From positions 1 to 41,109 of the forward strand of contig JAZUFZ010000024.1 in assembly GCA_045640985.1 (NCBI GenBank): DNA of 41,109 bases. The letters run 5' to 3'. The notes under the pieces were generated by a model. The model was not told the origin of the DNA. It saw nothing but the letters and a program-made list of their open reading frames with translations, and did no database searches. How positions within the stretch are numbered: the first letter of the stretch is position 1; every line of letters begins with the position of its first letter. A program made the position numbers and the translations under genes. This document shows, piece after piece, positions 1-8,389 of the stretch. Origin of the DNA: Colimorpha sp045640985 (GTDB lineage Bacteria > Bacteroidota > Bacteroidia > Bacteroidales > P3).

Positions 1-155
1 GTGCGTACACTCGTGGTCTGACACACCCATCATATGATATAGGAAGCTGGTCTGCATAACGTTTACTTTTGGTGGTACATTATAAACGTCTTGACCGGCT
101 TCTTTATTTGCTCCTATCTACGCATTTTTATGAAGAACCAATAAAATGTACTGCT
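1..155. other. Upstream flank; possible 3' end of a gene cut by the window edge
   Basis: One plus-strand frame runs open from base 3 to a TAA at 57-59, encoding about 18 residues that end in DIGSWSA. It could be the tail of a gene that begins outside the window, but another frame is also open to base 37, so this cannot be decided here. No convincing terminator or Bacteroidota promoter is seen before the hydrolase start at 156. Bases 112-129 (TCCTATCTACGCATTTTT) recur exactly at 31920-31937, next to the CRISPR array. Confidence 0.2.
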
Positions 156-1073
156 ATGAGACAGAAACTGATTATAATTCTTTGCATGATTGCTTCACTC
201 GGCGCATGGGGACAGAAAACCTACACCTATACCATACGCGATACCATGGAAATGAAGCTGGACGTATATTCCCCACAACAGCCCAGAGCCGATAAAGCCT
301 GCGTGATATATGTATTCGGTGGTGGATTCTTCACTGGTGCGCGTGATGACTCAGCGTCTGTAATAGCATGCAAAAGACTCACGGAACAAGGTTTTACCGC
401 CATCTCTATTGATTATCGTCTCAAGTTGGGGAATATCTCTTTTGACACGGTAAAGCTTTTGAAAGCCTACAAACTGTTTTATTATGTGATTGACGAAGCG
501 GTAGCAGACTGTTGCAGTGCTATCAAGTTCGTGTATGAGCATGCATCCGAACTGAATATCGACAAAGAAAAGATTATCCTCACAGGCTCCAGCGCAGGTG
601 CTATCACAGTACTACAGACTGACTATTCAAGAGCCAACCACCTGAATGTTGCCCGAGAATTGCCATCCGAGTTTATACCTGCAGCCGTCATTCCATACGC
701 TGGTGCCATCTACACCTTAAAAGGGAAAGTCCACTACGACACGCCACCCGCCCCTACCTGCTTTTTCCATGGAACCAAGGACCGCATCGTAAATTACCAC
801 CGTTTCCACGCCTCACTTCAGGCAAGCCTCAACGGTTCGGACAAACTGGAGAAAATCTTTGAGAAGAATCATTACAATCATTGGATATTGCGATACGAAG
901 GAATTGGCCATGAGGTGGCAGGCTACCTACCTAAGACTATCGAAGAATTTACCGCCTTTGTAGATGCCGTACTATCGGGCCGCGACATGGACTATGACGC
1001 CACTTGCAAAGACACCGCATGCAAACCCACTCCGATGTCCAAAATGTCAGTATTCGATCTTTATCTGAAATAG
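156..1073 (+). CDS. Secreted alpha/beta-hydrolase, esterase/acetylxylan-esterase-like
   Basis: Predicted 305-residue hydrolase. The start at 156 is preferred over an upstream in-frame ATG at 69 because it gives a good signal peptide (MRQKLIIILCMIASLGAWG). The fold signatures are in order: an oxyanion-type GGGFF loop near residue 55, the nucleophile elbow GSSAG with Ser146, Asp209 in HGTKDR, and His252 in GIGHE, which together form a plausible catalytic triad. The family hydrolyses carboxyl esters, often acetyl or feruloyl groups on plant polysaccharide in gut Bacteroidota, but the substrate cannot be read from the sequence. The C-terminus after residue 285 has several Cys and looks unstructured. 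The stop overlaps by 13 bases the 3' end of the convergent gene at 1061-1858. No operon partner is visible in the window. Confidence 0.8.
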   Translation: MRQKLIIILCMIASLGAWGQKTYTYTIRDTMEMKLDVYSPQQPRADKACVIYVFGGGFFTGARDDSASVIACKRLTEQGFTAISIDYRLKLGNISFDTVKLLKAYKLFYYVIDEAVADCCSAIKFVYEHASELNIDKEKIILTGSSAGAITVLQTDYSRANHLNVARELPSEFIPAAVIPYAGAIYTLKGKVHYDTPPAPTCFFHGTKDRIVNYHRFHASLQASLNGSDKLEKIFEKNHYNHWILRYEGIGHEVAGYLPKTIEEFTAFVDAVLSGRDMDYDATCKDTACKPTPMSKMSVFDLYLK

Positions 1074-1858
1074 TCCTGCACAGGACCGAAGTCCATTCCG
1101 TCCACCACGATTCTGCCTTTCGTCGTACGCCCGAGAAAACAGGAATTGATTCTTGCTTCATCCATCTTCAGAAGGAAGAAATCCTCCTGAGTATCTGGTA
1201 TCGTGGCCAAAAGACGACCTGGTTCTTCCCCGAAAAGGAAAGCATCCAGACGCACTTCCCGACAGCAGAGAATATCAAATCCCACCAAAGACTCCTTGCA
1301 CGAAGCCAGCATCGTTCCGAACAATCCTCCCTCTCCTACCTGAGCAATAGTCCGCACCGCCCCGTTTTCCATCAACACATCAAGTATCATCTGCTGATAG
1401 GCAATATCCTCCTCTGCGTTTCCCATAGTTACAGGATTTTCTACCAAATGAAGATACTGTTTTGCATACTCCGAATTCAGAAATTCGCTGCTTATATTAC
1501 CCACCAGAAATATCTCCGACGAAGGCTGAAACTGGGGAATATCATGAGGTAACTGCGCCTGATGATACAAGTTATGCGCAATCTCCAGACAGTCCTTTAC
1601 ACGGGGTTCCCTGATCTCCTTATGCAACGTCGAGTTTCCCTGATAGAGGTACTCGTTTTTCTCAACCACGTGATGCTGACCCTTGAGCCATCCATAGAGA
1701 CTCTGCTGCTGGCCGTTGCTTTTCCACATTGCCAGCAAAGTGCTGAGTTCCTCTATGGTAGGCATACGCCCTATGATTGCCTGAACCTCTTCAAATGCCG
1801 GCTGACTGATGCCCATAGACTCTACAATTTCTGGATCAAGTATTTCGTTTTCGCCCAT
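1061..1858 (-). CDS. PurL-like (AIR synthase C-terminal family) short protein
   Basis: Predicted 265 residues, no signal peptide. The first ~60 residues resemble the linker segment of phosphoribosylformylglycinamidine synthase (an ILGR-P-T-x-x-EL-like pattern, here IIGRMPTIEELSTLLAMW). Residues ~115-250 resemble an AIR-synthase C-terminal domain: FLVGN, then NSEY, then a glycine-rich VGEGGLFGTMLAS that matches the DxSxGGL region of PurL, then LFGEEPGR, matching the usual F-x-E-x-x-GR segment. The ATP-binding N-terminal AIRS half and the glutaminase half are missing, so it is far shorter than bacterial PurL (about 740 or 1250 residues) and is unlikely to make FGAM on its own. It may be a regulatory or degenerate paralogue. 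It is divergent from the LysE-type gene at 1994, and a short hairpin (CCCTG 1879-1883 / CAGGG 1891-1895) lies in its leader. Confidence 0.55.
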   Translation of the reverse strand: MGENEILDPEIVESMGISQPAFEEVQAIIGRMPTIEELSTLLAMWKSNGQQQSLYGWLKGQHHVVEKNEYLYQGNSTLHKEIREPRVKDCLEIAHNLYHQAQLPHDIPQFQPSSEIFLVGNISSEFLNSEYAKQYLHLVENPVTMGNAEEDIAYQQMILDVLMENGAVRTIAQVGEGGLFGTMLASCKESLVGFDILCCREVRLDAFLFGEEPGRLLATIPDTQEDFFLLKMDEARINSCFLGRTTKGRIVVDGMDFGPVQDYFR

Positions 1859-1927
1859 TTCTATTTCGGATTTTCCGACCCTGAATTTTCCAGGGAATTA
1901 ATTTTATAACTAATATTTCTTAAAAAT

Positions 1928-1959
1928 ATTGTGTATGTGGAGAATATTTTGTACCTTTG
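1928..1959 (+). promoter_or_regulatory. Bacteroidota-type promoter of the LysE-family gene
   Basis: A -33-like ATTG at 1928-1931 is followed after 20 bases by the -7 box TACCTTTG at 1952-1959. Transcription would start near 1963. This rules out the upstream in-frame ATG at 1931 as the start of the exporter and supports the ATG at 1994. Confidence 0.6.
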
Positions 1960-1993
1960 CAAAAATTTTCGACACAATAATCAGACACTTATC

Positions 1994-2764
1994 ATGATAT
2001 TCTACGGCATTCTTCTCGGCATAGTCCTCTCGCTTTTCTTCAATTTCGGACCCGCATTCTTTTCGCTGCTCCAGACCAGCGTTCACTATGGGTTCCGGAG
2101 ATCTGTTCCGTTCACTTTCGGCGTAAGTCTGGCCGACATCTGCATGGTTCTGCTCCTGCTTACCGTACTTTCGGGTATAGATATGACCGAACTGCTCCAC
2201 AATCCGTATGTCATCATTATAGGTTCTGCTGTCATCTTCACATTCGGAATCTATACCTTCACACGGGTAGTTGAACAGAACGCCGATGAGAAAGGCAAGG
2301 TAATCAAGTTCCGCGCCACCGATGCTCCCAAATGGTACTTTGTAGGATTACGAGGATTCCTCATCAACATCTTCAACCCCATGATATGGATATACTGGAT
2401 CTCCGTAATCTCCGTAGTATCAGGAATTCTGGATGTTGATACCGCTGACGTTCAACTTCTCAGCTTCTTTATCGGACTGCTGGCATCCGCTTTAGGCATC
2501 GATATACTGAAATGCCGGCTGGCATCCCTTCTCCAGCATGTGCTTACCGCCAACGTAATCAACATCATAAACAAAATTTCAGGCCTTATTCTGATTGTTT
2601 TCGCCGCCTATATGGTAGCTTCCATGGTAATGTACCGGACCCACCCGCGTCCTGAAGTGGGAAACAATTCCACAGTCCTCATCCAACGCATTATGGATGG
2701 GAAGGACACTACCCATACGAGAATACCCGAGACTACTGCTGTACTTCCCGACGTAATGGAATAA
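1994..2764 (+). CDS. LysE-family amino-acid exporter
   Basis: Predicted 256-residue inner-membrane protein. It opens with a hydrophobic helix (IFYGILLGIVLSLFFNFGPA) followed by a Gly/Pro-containing segment and about five further membrane spans, with a charged cytoplasmic loop near residues 90-110. This is the layout of the LysE/RhtB exporter family, which exports amino acids or their analogues by proton exchange; the substrate is not predictable. The start is set by the promoter at 1928-1959. The tail after residue ~215 is hydrophilic. The gene stands alone: it is divergent from the PurL-like gene and followed by ~480 non-coding bases. Confidence 0.7.
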   Translation: MIFYGILLGIVLSLFFNFGPAFFSLLQTSVHYGFRRSVPFTFGVSLADICMVLLLLTVLSGIDMTELLHNPYVIIIGSAVIFTFGIYTFTRVVEQNADEKGKVIKFRATDAPKWYFVGLRGFLINIFNPMIWIYWISVISVVSGILDVDTADVQLLSFFIGLLASALGIDILKCRLASLLQHVLTANVINIINKISGLILIVFAAYMVASMVMYRTHPRPEVGNNSTVLIQRIMDGKDTTHTRIPETTAVLPDVME

Positions 2765-3251
2765 CCCGTTGGCGGTACTAATGCAGCGTCTCCCATAAAA
2801 TCATTTCGAGAATCCCTTTCCCTCAGCCCGCGCACGGTCGCTGAGGCTGCGCTTGGCGCATAGCCCCTACAGCGGCTCCGCTGCCTCGGTTGATGACCAA
2901 CGCTCAAAACATCAGCAATAATTCTTTTCCTTCGGCCCTGTTTCTCAGGCTTGCGCCTGCGGTAACTCCCTCCTATCTTCTTTTTATCTCCAGTTTATCT
3001 TTTTTCTATCTCTTATTCTAAGAAAAGGAGATAAAAAGAAGTTAATATGGAGATAAAAAGAAGATAGAAGGGAGTTACCCCATACAAGTGACTGTATTAC
3101 ATTTGGGAAGAAATTATTAAAAATAATTCATCCAACAGAGAAGAATTTTCCGAAAATAGGATTTTTTTTAGAAAAAATAGCGATATATAAAAAAAATTGC
3201 TTATCTTTGCAAAATACTATCTTGCATTGATAATAATATAAAATATTGATA
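2765..3251. other. Intergenic region with palindromic repeats, no gene
   Basis: No credible gene is seen. The left part (2820-2960) is GC-rich with short inverted repeats such as CCTCAG/CTGAGG around 2821-2846. The middle holds the 119-bp palindrome described separately. The right part is AT-rich and carries a -7 box TATCTTTG at 3202-3209, about 43 bases before the mutase start; a matching -33 box is not clear. No cobalamin riboswitch hallmark was recognised by eye. Confidence 0.5.
2961..3079 (-). repeat. 119-bp palindromic MITE-like repeat, copy 1
   Basis: The two ends are 32-base inverted repeats (2961-2992 and 3048-3079) that match at 31 of 32 positions and begin GGTAACTCCC. The centre holds a further partial repeat of GGAGATAAAAAGAAG. 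The same 119-bp unit occurs at 14337-14455. Homology continues outside the arms: 3079-3101 resembles the reverse complement of 14315-14337, and 2934-2960 resembles the reverse complement of 14482-14509. This copy is therefore inverted relative to the other. It has no coding capacity. No clear target-site duplication is visible. Confidence 0.8.
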
Positions 3252-5405
3252 ATGAGACCCGATTTTTCAAAAGTTGACTTCAAAGCTCAGGAAGAAAACA
3301 AAGAATCCTTCGAGCAATGGGAAAAAGAAAACCATATTCAGAAGAACTGGAAGACTCCCGAACAAATCGATGTGAAACCAGCCTACGGTAAAAAAGACCT
3401 TGAAGGCATGGAGCATCTCAACTATGCAGCAGGTATCGCACCTTACCTCCGCGGACCTTACAGCACGATGTATGTGATGCGCCCCTGGACCATCCGCCAG
3501 TATGCAGGCTTCTCCACCGCAGAAGAGAGCAACGCCTTCTACCGCAGAAACATCGCTGCCGGCCAGAAAGGACTTTCCGTAGCCTTCGACCTGGCAACCC
3601 ACCGCGGATACGACTCCGACCACGAACGCGTAGTCGGCGATGTGGGTAAAGCCGGTGTAGCCGTGGATTCTATCCTTGATATGAAGATTCTTTTCGACCA
3701 GATTCCTCTCGACAAGATGTCCGTATCCATGACCATGAACGGCGCTGTACTGCCTGTACTTGCCTTCTACATCATCGCAGCAGAAGAACAGGGCGTTCCT
3801 CAGGAGCAGCTCCAGGGTACCATCCAGAACGACATCCTCAAGGAATTTATGGTGCGCAACACCTATATCTACCCTCCACTCCCAAGTATGAAGATCATTG
3901 CTGATATCTTTGAATATACCAGCAAGAACATGCCTAAGTTCAACAGCATCAGTATCTCAGGATACCACATGCAGGAAGCCGGCGCTACCGCCGACATCGA
4001 ACTGGCATATACCCTCGCCGACGGTCTTGAATATCTCCGTGCTGGTATCAATGCCGGCATGAGTGTTGATGACTTTGCTCCAAGATTGAGCTTCTTCTGG
4101 GGCGTCGGAATGAACCACTTCATGGAAATCGCCAAGATGAGAGCCGCCCGTATGCTCTGGGCAAAACTGGTAAGCCAGTTCAATCCTAAGAATCCTAAAT
4201 CCCTTGCCCTCCGTACCCACTGCCAGACCTCTGGCTGGTCGCTTACCGAACAGGACCCATTCAACAACGTAGCCCGCACCTGTATCGAAGCTATGGGAGC
4301 CGCTTTGGGACACACCCAGAGTCTCCACACCAATGCTCTGGATGAGGCCATCGCCCTTCCTACCGACTTCAGTGCCCGCATCGCCCGCAACACACAGATC
4401 TACATTCAGGAAGAGACCAACGTATGCCGTGTTGTGGATCCATGGGCAGGCAGCTACTATATTGAAACCCTTACCCACGAAATCGCACACAAAGCCTGGG
4501 CACTCATCCAGGAAGTTGAGAAACTGGGCGGCATGGCCAAAGCAATCGAAAGCGGTGTGCCTAAGATGAGAATCGAAGAAGCCGCAGCCCGTAAGCAGGC
4601 CCGCATCGACTCCAACACCGATACCATCGTGGGTATCAACAAATACCGTCTCGACCACGAAGACCCAATCGACACCCTTGAAGTAGATAATACCGCTGTT
4701 CGCAAGGCACAGATCGACCGTTTGGCAAAACTGAGAGCCGAGCGCAACAACGACGAGGTTCAGGCAGCCCTCCTGGCTCTTACCACGGCAGCCGAAACCG
4801 GTAAAGGTAACCTCCTCGAACTCAGCATCGACGCTGCCCGCAAGAGAGCATCTCTGGGTGAGATTTCCTACGCCCTCGAAAAAGTCTATGGCCGTTACAA
4901 AGCAAAAATCAATCTTATCAGCAACGTGTACAGCGCAGAAACCAAAAACAACGACAGCTTCAAGAAAGCTCAGGCCATGACCGACGAATTTGCAAAACTC
5001 GAAGGTCGCCGTCCCCGTATCATGGTAGCCAAGATGGGACAGGATGGTCACGACCGTGGCGCCAAAGTAGTAGCCACCGGCTATGCCGACCTCGGATTTG
5101 ACGTAGATATGGGACCTCTCTTCCAGACCCCAGCCGAAGCAGCCAAACAGGCCGTAGAGAACGACGTTCATGTTTTGGGAGTAAGTTCCCTGGCAGCAGG
5201 CCATAAAACACTCGTGCCACAGGTGATAGAAGAGCTCCGCAAACTCGGACGCGAAGACATCATGGTAGTGGTAGGTGGTGTAATACCTCCACAGGATTAC
5301 GAATTCCTCTTCAACGCAGGTGCTGCCGCAATCTTCGGACCAGGAACAGTTATCAGCGAAAGTGCCATCAAGATGATGGAAATTCTCCTCGAAGCAAGAA
5401 AATAG
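3252..5405 (+). CDS. mutB: Methylmalonyl-CoA mutase large (catalytic) subunit
   Basis: Predicted 717 residues, starting at ATG 3252; a TTG two codons upstream is less likely. The enzyme interconverts (R)-methylmalonyl-CoA and succinyl-CoA with adenosylcobalamin, which in Bacteroidota serves propionate formation from succinate. The N-terminal ~520 residues form the substrate-binding TIM-barrel part (YSTMYVMRPWTIRQYAGF, then SISGYHMQEAGA and TNAL/EETNVCRVVDPW blocks). The C-terminal B12 domain has the base-off ligand motif DGHDRG with His600, followed by SSLAAGH and VVVGGVIPP. Length is normal for MutB. The small subunit gene mutA, usually next to it, is not in this window: upstream is an unrelated exporter and downstream a terminator and tRNA. 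The gene appears monocistronic. Confidence 0.93.
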   Translation: MRPDFSKVDFKAQEENKESFEQWEKENHIQKNWKTPEQIDVKPAYGKKDLEGMEHLNYAAGIAPYLRGPYSTMYVMRPWTIRQYAGFSTAEESNAFYRRNIAAGQKGLSVAFDLATHRGYDSDHERVVGDVGKAGVAVDSILDMKILFDQIPLDKMSVSMTMNGAVLPVLAFYIIAAEEQGVPQEQLQGTIQNDILKEFMVRNTYIYPPLPSMKIIADIFEYTSKNMPKFNSISISGYHMQEAGATADIELAYTLADGLEYLRAGINAGMSVDDFAPRLSFFWGVGMNHFMEIAKMRAARMLWAKLVSQFNPKNPKSLALRTHCQTSGWSLTEQDPFNNVARTCIEAMGAALGHTQSLHTNALDEAIALPTDFSARIARNTQIYIQEETNVCRVVDPWAGSYYIETLTHEIAHKAWALIQEVEKLGGMAKAIESGVPKMRIEEAAARKQARIDSNTDTIVGINKYRLDHEDPIDTLEVDNTAVRKAQIDRLAKLRAERNNDEVQAALLALTTAAETGKGNLLELSIDAARKRASLGEISYALEKVYGRYKAKINLISNVYSAETKNNDSFKKAQAMTDEFAKLEGRRPRIMVAKMGQDGHDRGAKVVATGYADLGFDVDMGPLFQTPAEAAKQAVENDVHVLGVSSLAAGHKTLVPQVIEELRKLGREDIMVVVGGVIPPQDYEFLFNAGAAAIFGPGTVISESAIKMMEILLEARK

Positions 5406-5425
5406 AAATATTGACTTTTCATAAT

Positions 5426-5452
5426 AAGGTCCCATTTCTGGGACCTTTTTTA
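5426..5452 (+). terminator. Rho-independent terminator after mutB
   Basis: AAGGTCCC (5426-5433) and GGGACCTT (5440-5447) form an 8-bp stem with a 6-base loop, followed by a run of T. It lies 20 bases after the mutB stop. Confidence 0.9.
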
Positions 5453-5536
5453 TTACCCGGAAAAGCAACGGAAAGTAAAATTTCAACGCCAAAATGCTGA
5501 TAATAGGACAATAACACCGGTCCTGTAAAAATTTAT

Positions 5537-5567
5537 TTTGCCAGTTCGGAAAAAGTACGTACCTTTG
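5537..5567 (+). promoter_or_regulatory. Promoter of tRNA-Val
   Basis: TTTG at 5537-5540, a 19-base gap, then TACCTTTG at 5560-5567: an exact fit to the Bacteroidota sigma-70-type promoter. The tRNA begins 22 bases later. Confidence 0.85.
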
Positions 5568-5588
5568 CACCTCGAAACCAAGAGAAAA

Positions 5589-5666
5589 GGTCTGTTAGCT
5601 CAGTTGGTTTAGAGCGCTTCCTTCACACGGAAGAGGTCGACAGTTCGAATCTGCCACAGACCACCA
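5589..5666 (+). tRNA. tRNA-Val, anticodon CAC, with encoded CCA
   Basis: A full cloverleaf can be drawn. The acceptor stem is GGTCTGT/ACAGACC (5589-5595 with 5656-5662), the D stem GCTC/GAGC, and the anticodon stem CTTCC/GGAAG around the loop TTCACAC, giving anticodon CAC for GUG valine codons. The T loop is TTCGAAT. The T stem GACAG/CTGCC has one A-C mismatch. The discriminator A is followed by CCA at 5664-5666. It has its own promoter. Confidence 0.93.
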
Positions 5667-5840
5667 CTTTCCAAACGGTAAAACTGATTTTTCCATACAG
5701 TTTTTTCGTTTTTTTTACTACTGGTTGTGTTCATGGGCTTGGCGAAGTGCCAATGCGATTGTCCGTTTCCGCCGTCGTGCTGACTCCGAAATAGGGCCGA
5801 TTTTCCGCTGTTCTTCCGCCGTCTTTCTGCCGTACCACAC

Positions 5841-5889
5841 GCGGAGTCACCACGGAGATACCACAGAAATACCATAGAGATACCATAGA
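5841..5889. repeat. Degenerate 11-bp tandem repeat (GAGATACCA family)
   Basis: Units CGGAGATACCA (5853-5863), CAGAAATACCA (5864-5874) and TAGAGATACCA (5875-5885) follow a looser unit at 5841-5852. Similar 11-base units recur at 31171-31192 in another non-coding region, so this is a small dispersed family. Confidence 0.65.
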
Positions 5890-5980
5890 AAAAGTAGAAA
5901 TTTCAGGCAGTTCTGAGGGGTTCGGAAAACTATCGGAGTGTTGCTGAAGGAAGCGCTGAACGAGAGGTTAGAAAATAAAT

Positions 5981-6011
5981 TTTGCGGAATGAAAAAAAAT
6001 GTGTATCTTTG
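5981..6011 (+). promoter_or_regulatory. Promoter of the beta-CASP hydrolase gene
   Basis: TTTG at 5981-5984, a 19-base gap, then TATCTTTG at 6004-6011. The longer reading frame that starts at 5982 would begin inside this promoter, so the ATG at 6036 is the likely start. Confidence 0.85.
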
Positions 6012-6035
6012 CAAACTGAATATAATTTACAGCCT

Positions 6036-7436
6036 ATGAAACTGGAGTTCCTTGGAGCCGCTCGCGAAGTAACTGGAAGCAAGCATCTTATTACGACTAA
6101 ACATGGAATAAAAATCCTGCTGGATTGTGGTATGTATCAAGGCAAAGGTCTTGAAACTGATGCTATGAACAGAGATTTGGGGTTCAATCCCAAAGAGATT
6201 GACTACCTAATTCTCACCCATGCCCACATTGACCATTCGGGTCTGATTCCCTATATCTACAAGCTGGGATTCAACGGAACGGTGCTTTGTACGCCCGCGA
6301 CGAGGGATTTATGCGCCATCATGCTGGCGGATGCCGGCCGCATTCAGGAGAGTGATGTGAAGACTTTCAACAAGAAACGTGCAAAAGAGGGACTGGAGCC
6401 GGTTGAACCTATCTATACCCACGAGGATGCTCAGACTTGTATGGGTTGCTTTATCAGCGTTCCCTACCACAAGGAATATAATATCAACAACGAAGTTACC
6501 GTAAAATTCTATGATGCCGGCCATATTCTGGGTAGCGCATGCGTGTATCTGGAGATCAAAGACGGCAGAAGGAAAATCAAACTGGGATATACGGGTGATG
6601 TGGGCCGCTACAGCAAACGTATTCTAAAAGATCCTGAGCCATTTCCTCAGGTGGATTATCTTATCATGGAATCGACCTATGGAGACCGTCTCCATACTAC
6701 ACTGGGAGATGCGGAGCAGGAGTTGCTGATGGCTGTACTCGATACCTGTACCAAAAAGAAAGGCAAGCTGATTATTCCTTCCTTTGCGGTGGGCCGTGCC
6801 CAGGAAATCATCTATGCGCTGGACCGGCTGAGAAGCAAAGGATTTCTGCCTGATATAGATGTATTTGTGGACAGTCCTTTGAGCATAAACGCTACCGAAA
6901 TAATGAAGCTCCATACCGAATGCTTCAACGAGGAAATCGTGGATTATATGAAACTGGACACCGACCCGTTCGGCTTTGACCGGTTGCAGTATATCCAGTC
7001 GGTAGAGGCGTCCAAGGCGTTGAATGTAAGAAACAAAACCTGCATCATCATCTCGGCTTCGGGCATGATGGAAGCCGGCCGCGTAAAACACCATATTGCC
7101 AACAATATAGAAAATCCGAAGACTACTATTCTCTGCGTAGGCTACTGCGAGCCTACCACTCTGGGAGCCAAAATAATGAGAGGTGACAAGAGTGTTTCGA
7201 TTTTCGGAAGGAGATACGATGTGAGATGCGACCTGCGCAGGATTGAATCCCTCTCCGGCCATGGAGACTACAACGAGCTTCTGCAATATATCGCCTGCCA
7301 GAACCAGAAGAAACTGAAGACCATTTTCGTGGTTCACGGGGAGGCTGAAACTCAGGACCACTTCAAGGAGACCCTTCATTCCAAAGGATATAAGAATGTG
7401 GTGGTTCCAGAACGGCTGGATGCTGTAGAACTATAG
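6036..7436 (+). CDS. MBL-fold RNA-processing (beta-CASP) hydrolase
   Basis: Predicted 466 residues, cytoplasmic. The N-terminal metallo-beta-lactamase domain has the zinc motif HAHIDH (His62, His64, Asp66, His67), followed by a DAGHILGSA block. The beta-CASP part has ESTYGDR, a PSFAVGRAQE block, SASGMMEAGR and LSGHGDY. This is the bacterial relative of CPSF73/RNase J, annotated as an MBL-fold hydrolase with an RNA-specificity domain; the family cuts RNA with two zinc ions. The start is set by the promoter at 5981-6011. It stands alone between a tRNA and a secreted protein gene. Its RNA targets are unknown. Confidence 0.85.
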   Translation: MKLEFLGAAREVTGSKHLITTKHGIKILLDCGMYQGKGLETDAMNRDLGFNPKEIDYLILTHAHIDHSGLIPYIYKLGFNGTVLCTPATRDLCAIMLADAGRIQESDVKTFNKKRAKEGLEPVEPIYTHEDAQTCMGCFISVPYHKEYNINNEVTVKFYDAGHILGSACVYLEIKDGRRKIKLGYTGDVGRYSKRILKDPEPFPQVDYLIMESTYGDRLHTTLGDAEQELLMAVLDTCTKKKGKLIIPSFAVGRAQEIIYALDRLRSKGFLPDIDVFVDSPLSINATEIMKLHTECFNEEIVDYMKLDTDPFGFDRLQYIQSVEASKALNVRNKTCIIISASGMMEAGRVKHHIANNIENPKTTILCVGYCEPTTLGAKIMRGDKSVSIFGRRYDVRCDLRRIESLSGHGDYNELLQYIACQNQKKLKTIFVVHGEAETQDHFKETLHSKGYKNVVVPERLDAVEL

Positions 7437-7552
7437 GTAACGCCTTAAAAACGATGTATGAAGATCTGATAAATAATCTTTTTTAGAAAAAAAACGATTT
7501 TTACACAATATAAATAAAATATTTGCGTTATTATACAAATTTATACCATCCT

Positions 7553-8389
7553 ATGAAAGCAAGAACTATAGCATTATCCTTAATCCTGACCATTCTGGCA
7601 GGTAATGTATTTTCCGCTAATCCAAAGGCCCGGAAAACTTCTCGTCAGGAAATGGGAATCAATGGAAATGCCATTTATGTGATTGAATACACATACGATA
7701 TCCATGGTGCCAGAAATGGTAACCGTCAGCTGGTTTGCATTGACTCTATCCAGTTTGACAAACGCGGAAACTACCAAGACAAGATTCGCAAAAAACAAGG
7801 GGAATATATCTGGTTCTCCTACTATTTTGATGTGAACGGCTATGCTTTAGGCTGGAACGAATATGACATCAACAACGTGCTCAATGCACGTACGGCTTAT
7901 CTGAACGACAAGAACGGTAACCGCATCGAACGTACTGTATTCAAGGGTAGCGATGTGGTTTTCAAACGCGAAACTTCCCGCTATGAGAACAACCGCCTTG
8001 TGGAGGAACAGAGTTTCGACGAGAACGGCGAGATGACCGAAAAACGCATCTTCAAGTATGACAACAACGGTATGAATACCGAACTGGAATTCTACGACCG
8101 CGACGGGGAACTGATGCAGCGCTATCTCTACAAATACGATGCCCGCGGCAACCGTATCGAATGGAGATTCTACGATGCTGATGAATTTCTCGTAGCTCTC
8201 ACCACTTACTATTATGACGACCACGACAACGTGGTTGAGGTTAGTTCCTTCAACTACGACGAACACCTCAACTGGAAACATACCTACATCTATGAATATG
8301 ATGAGGATGACAACTGGGTACGCCAGACTATCTACCGCAACAATACCCCATTCCAGGTGATTGAACGCGAGATTGCCTTCCCCTACTAA
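7553..8389 (+). CDS. Secreted YD-repeat-like protein of unknown function
   Basis: Predicted 278 residues. Starting at ATG 7553 gives a signal peptide (MKARTIALSLILTILAGNVFSA); a longer frame from 7523 only adds residues ahead of it. The mature protein is made of repeated Tyr/Asp/Gly/Asn-rich beta strands such as YKYDARGN, YKYDNNGM, YYYDDHDN and YEYDEDDN, spaced about 20 residues apart. The pattern resembles RHS/YD repeats, but the protein is far shorter than an RHS toxin and has no toxin domain. It probably lies in the periplasm or on the surface. A weak -7-like AATATTTG lies at 7518-7525. The stop overlaps by four bases that of the convergent nuclease gene. Confidence 0.6.
   Translation: MKARTIALSLILTILAGNVFSANPKARKTSRQEMGINGNAIYVIEYTYDIHGARNGNRQLVCIDSIQFDKRGNYQDKIRKKQGEYIWFSYYFDVNGYALGWNEYDINNVLNARTAYLNDKNGNRIERTVFKGSDVVFKRETSRYENNRLVEEQSFDENGEMTEKRIFKYDNNGMNTELEFYDRDGELMQRYLYKYDARGNRIEWRFYDADEFLVALTTYYYDDHDNVVEVSSFNYDEHLNWKHTYIYEYDEDDNWVRQTIYRNNTPFQVIEREIAFPY

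Larger units (their letters stand above)
5667..6035. other. Intergenic stretch without a gene; short tandem repeat and promoter
   Basis: Nothing credible is encoded. A minus-strand reading frame here runs into the tRNA and gives the familiar spurious peptide antisense to tRNA. Bases 5841-5889 carry a degenerate 11-base tandem repeat built on GAGATACCA, and 5981-6011 hold the promoter of the next gene. Confidence 0.6.

Noticed and set aside
2765..3251. Cobalamin riboswitch before mutB
   Set aside because: Looked for because the enzyme needs B12; no B12-box-like block was recognised and the space is taken by a palindromic repeat.
3957..5570. 537-codon minus-strand frame under mutB
   Set aside because: Shadow of a strongly conserved gene in a GC-rich codon pattern; Cys/Phe-rich composition and no family features.
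5609..5875. Minus-strand 88-codon frame ending in the tRNA region
   Set aside because: Its last ~20 codons are the complement of tRNA-Val, a well-known spurious peptide.
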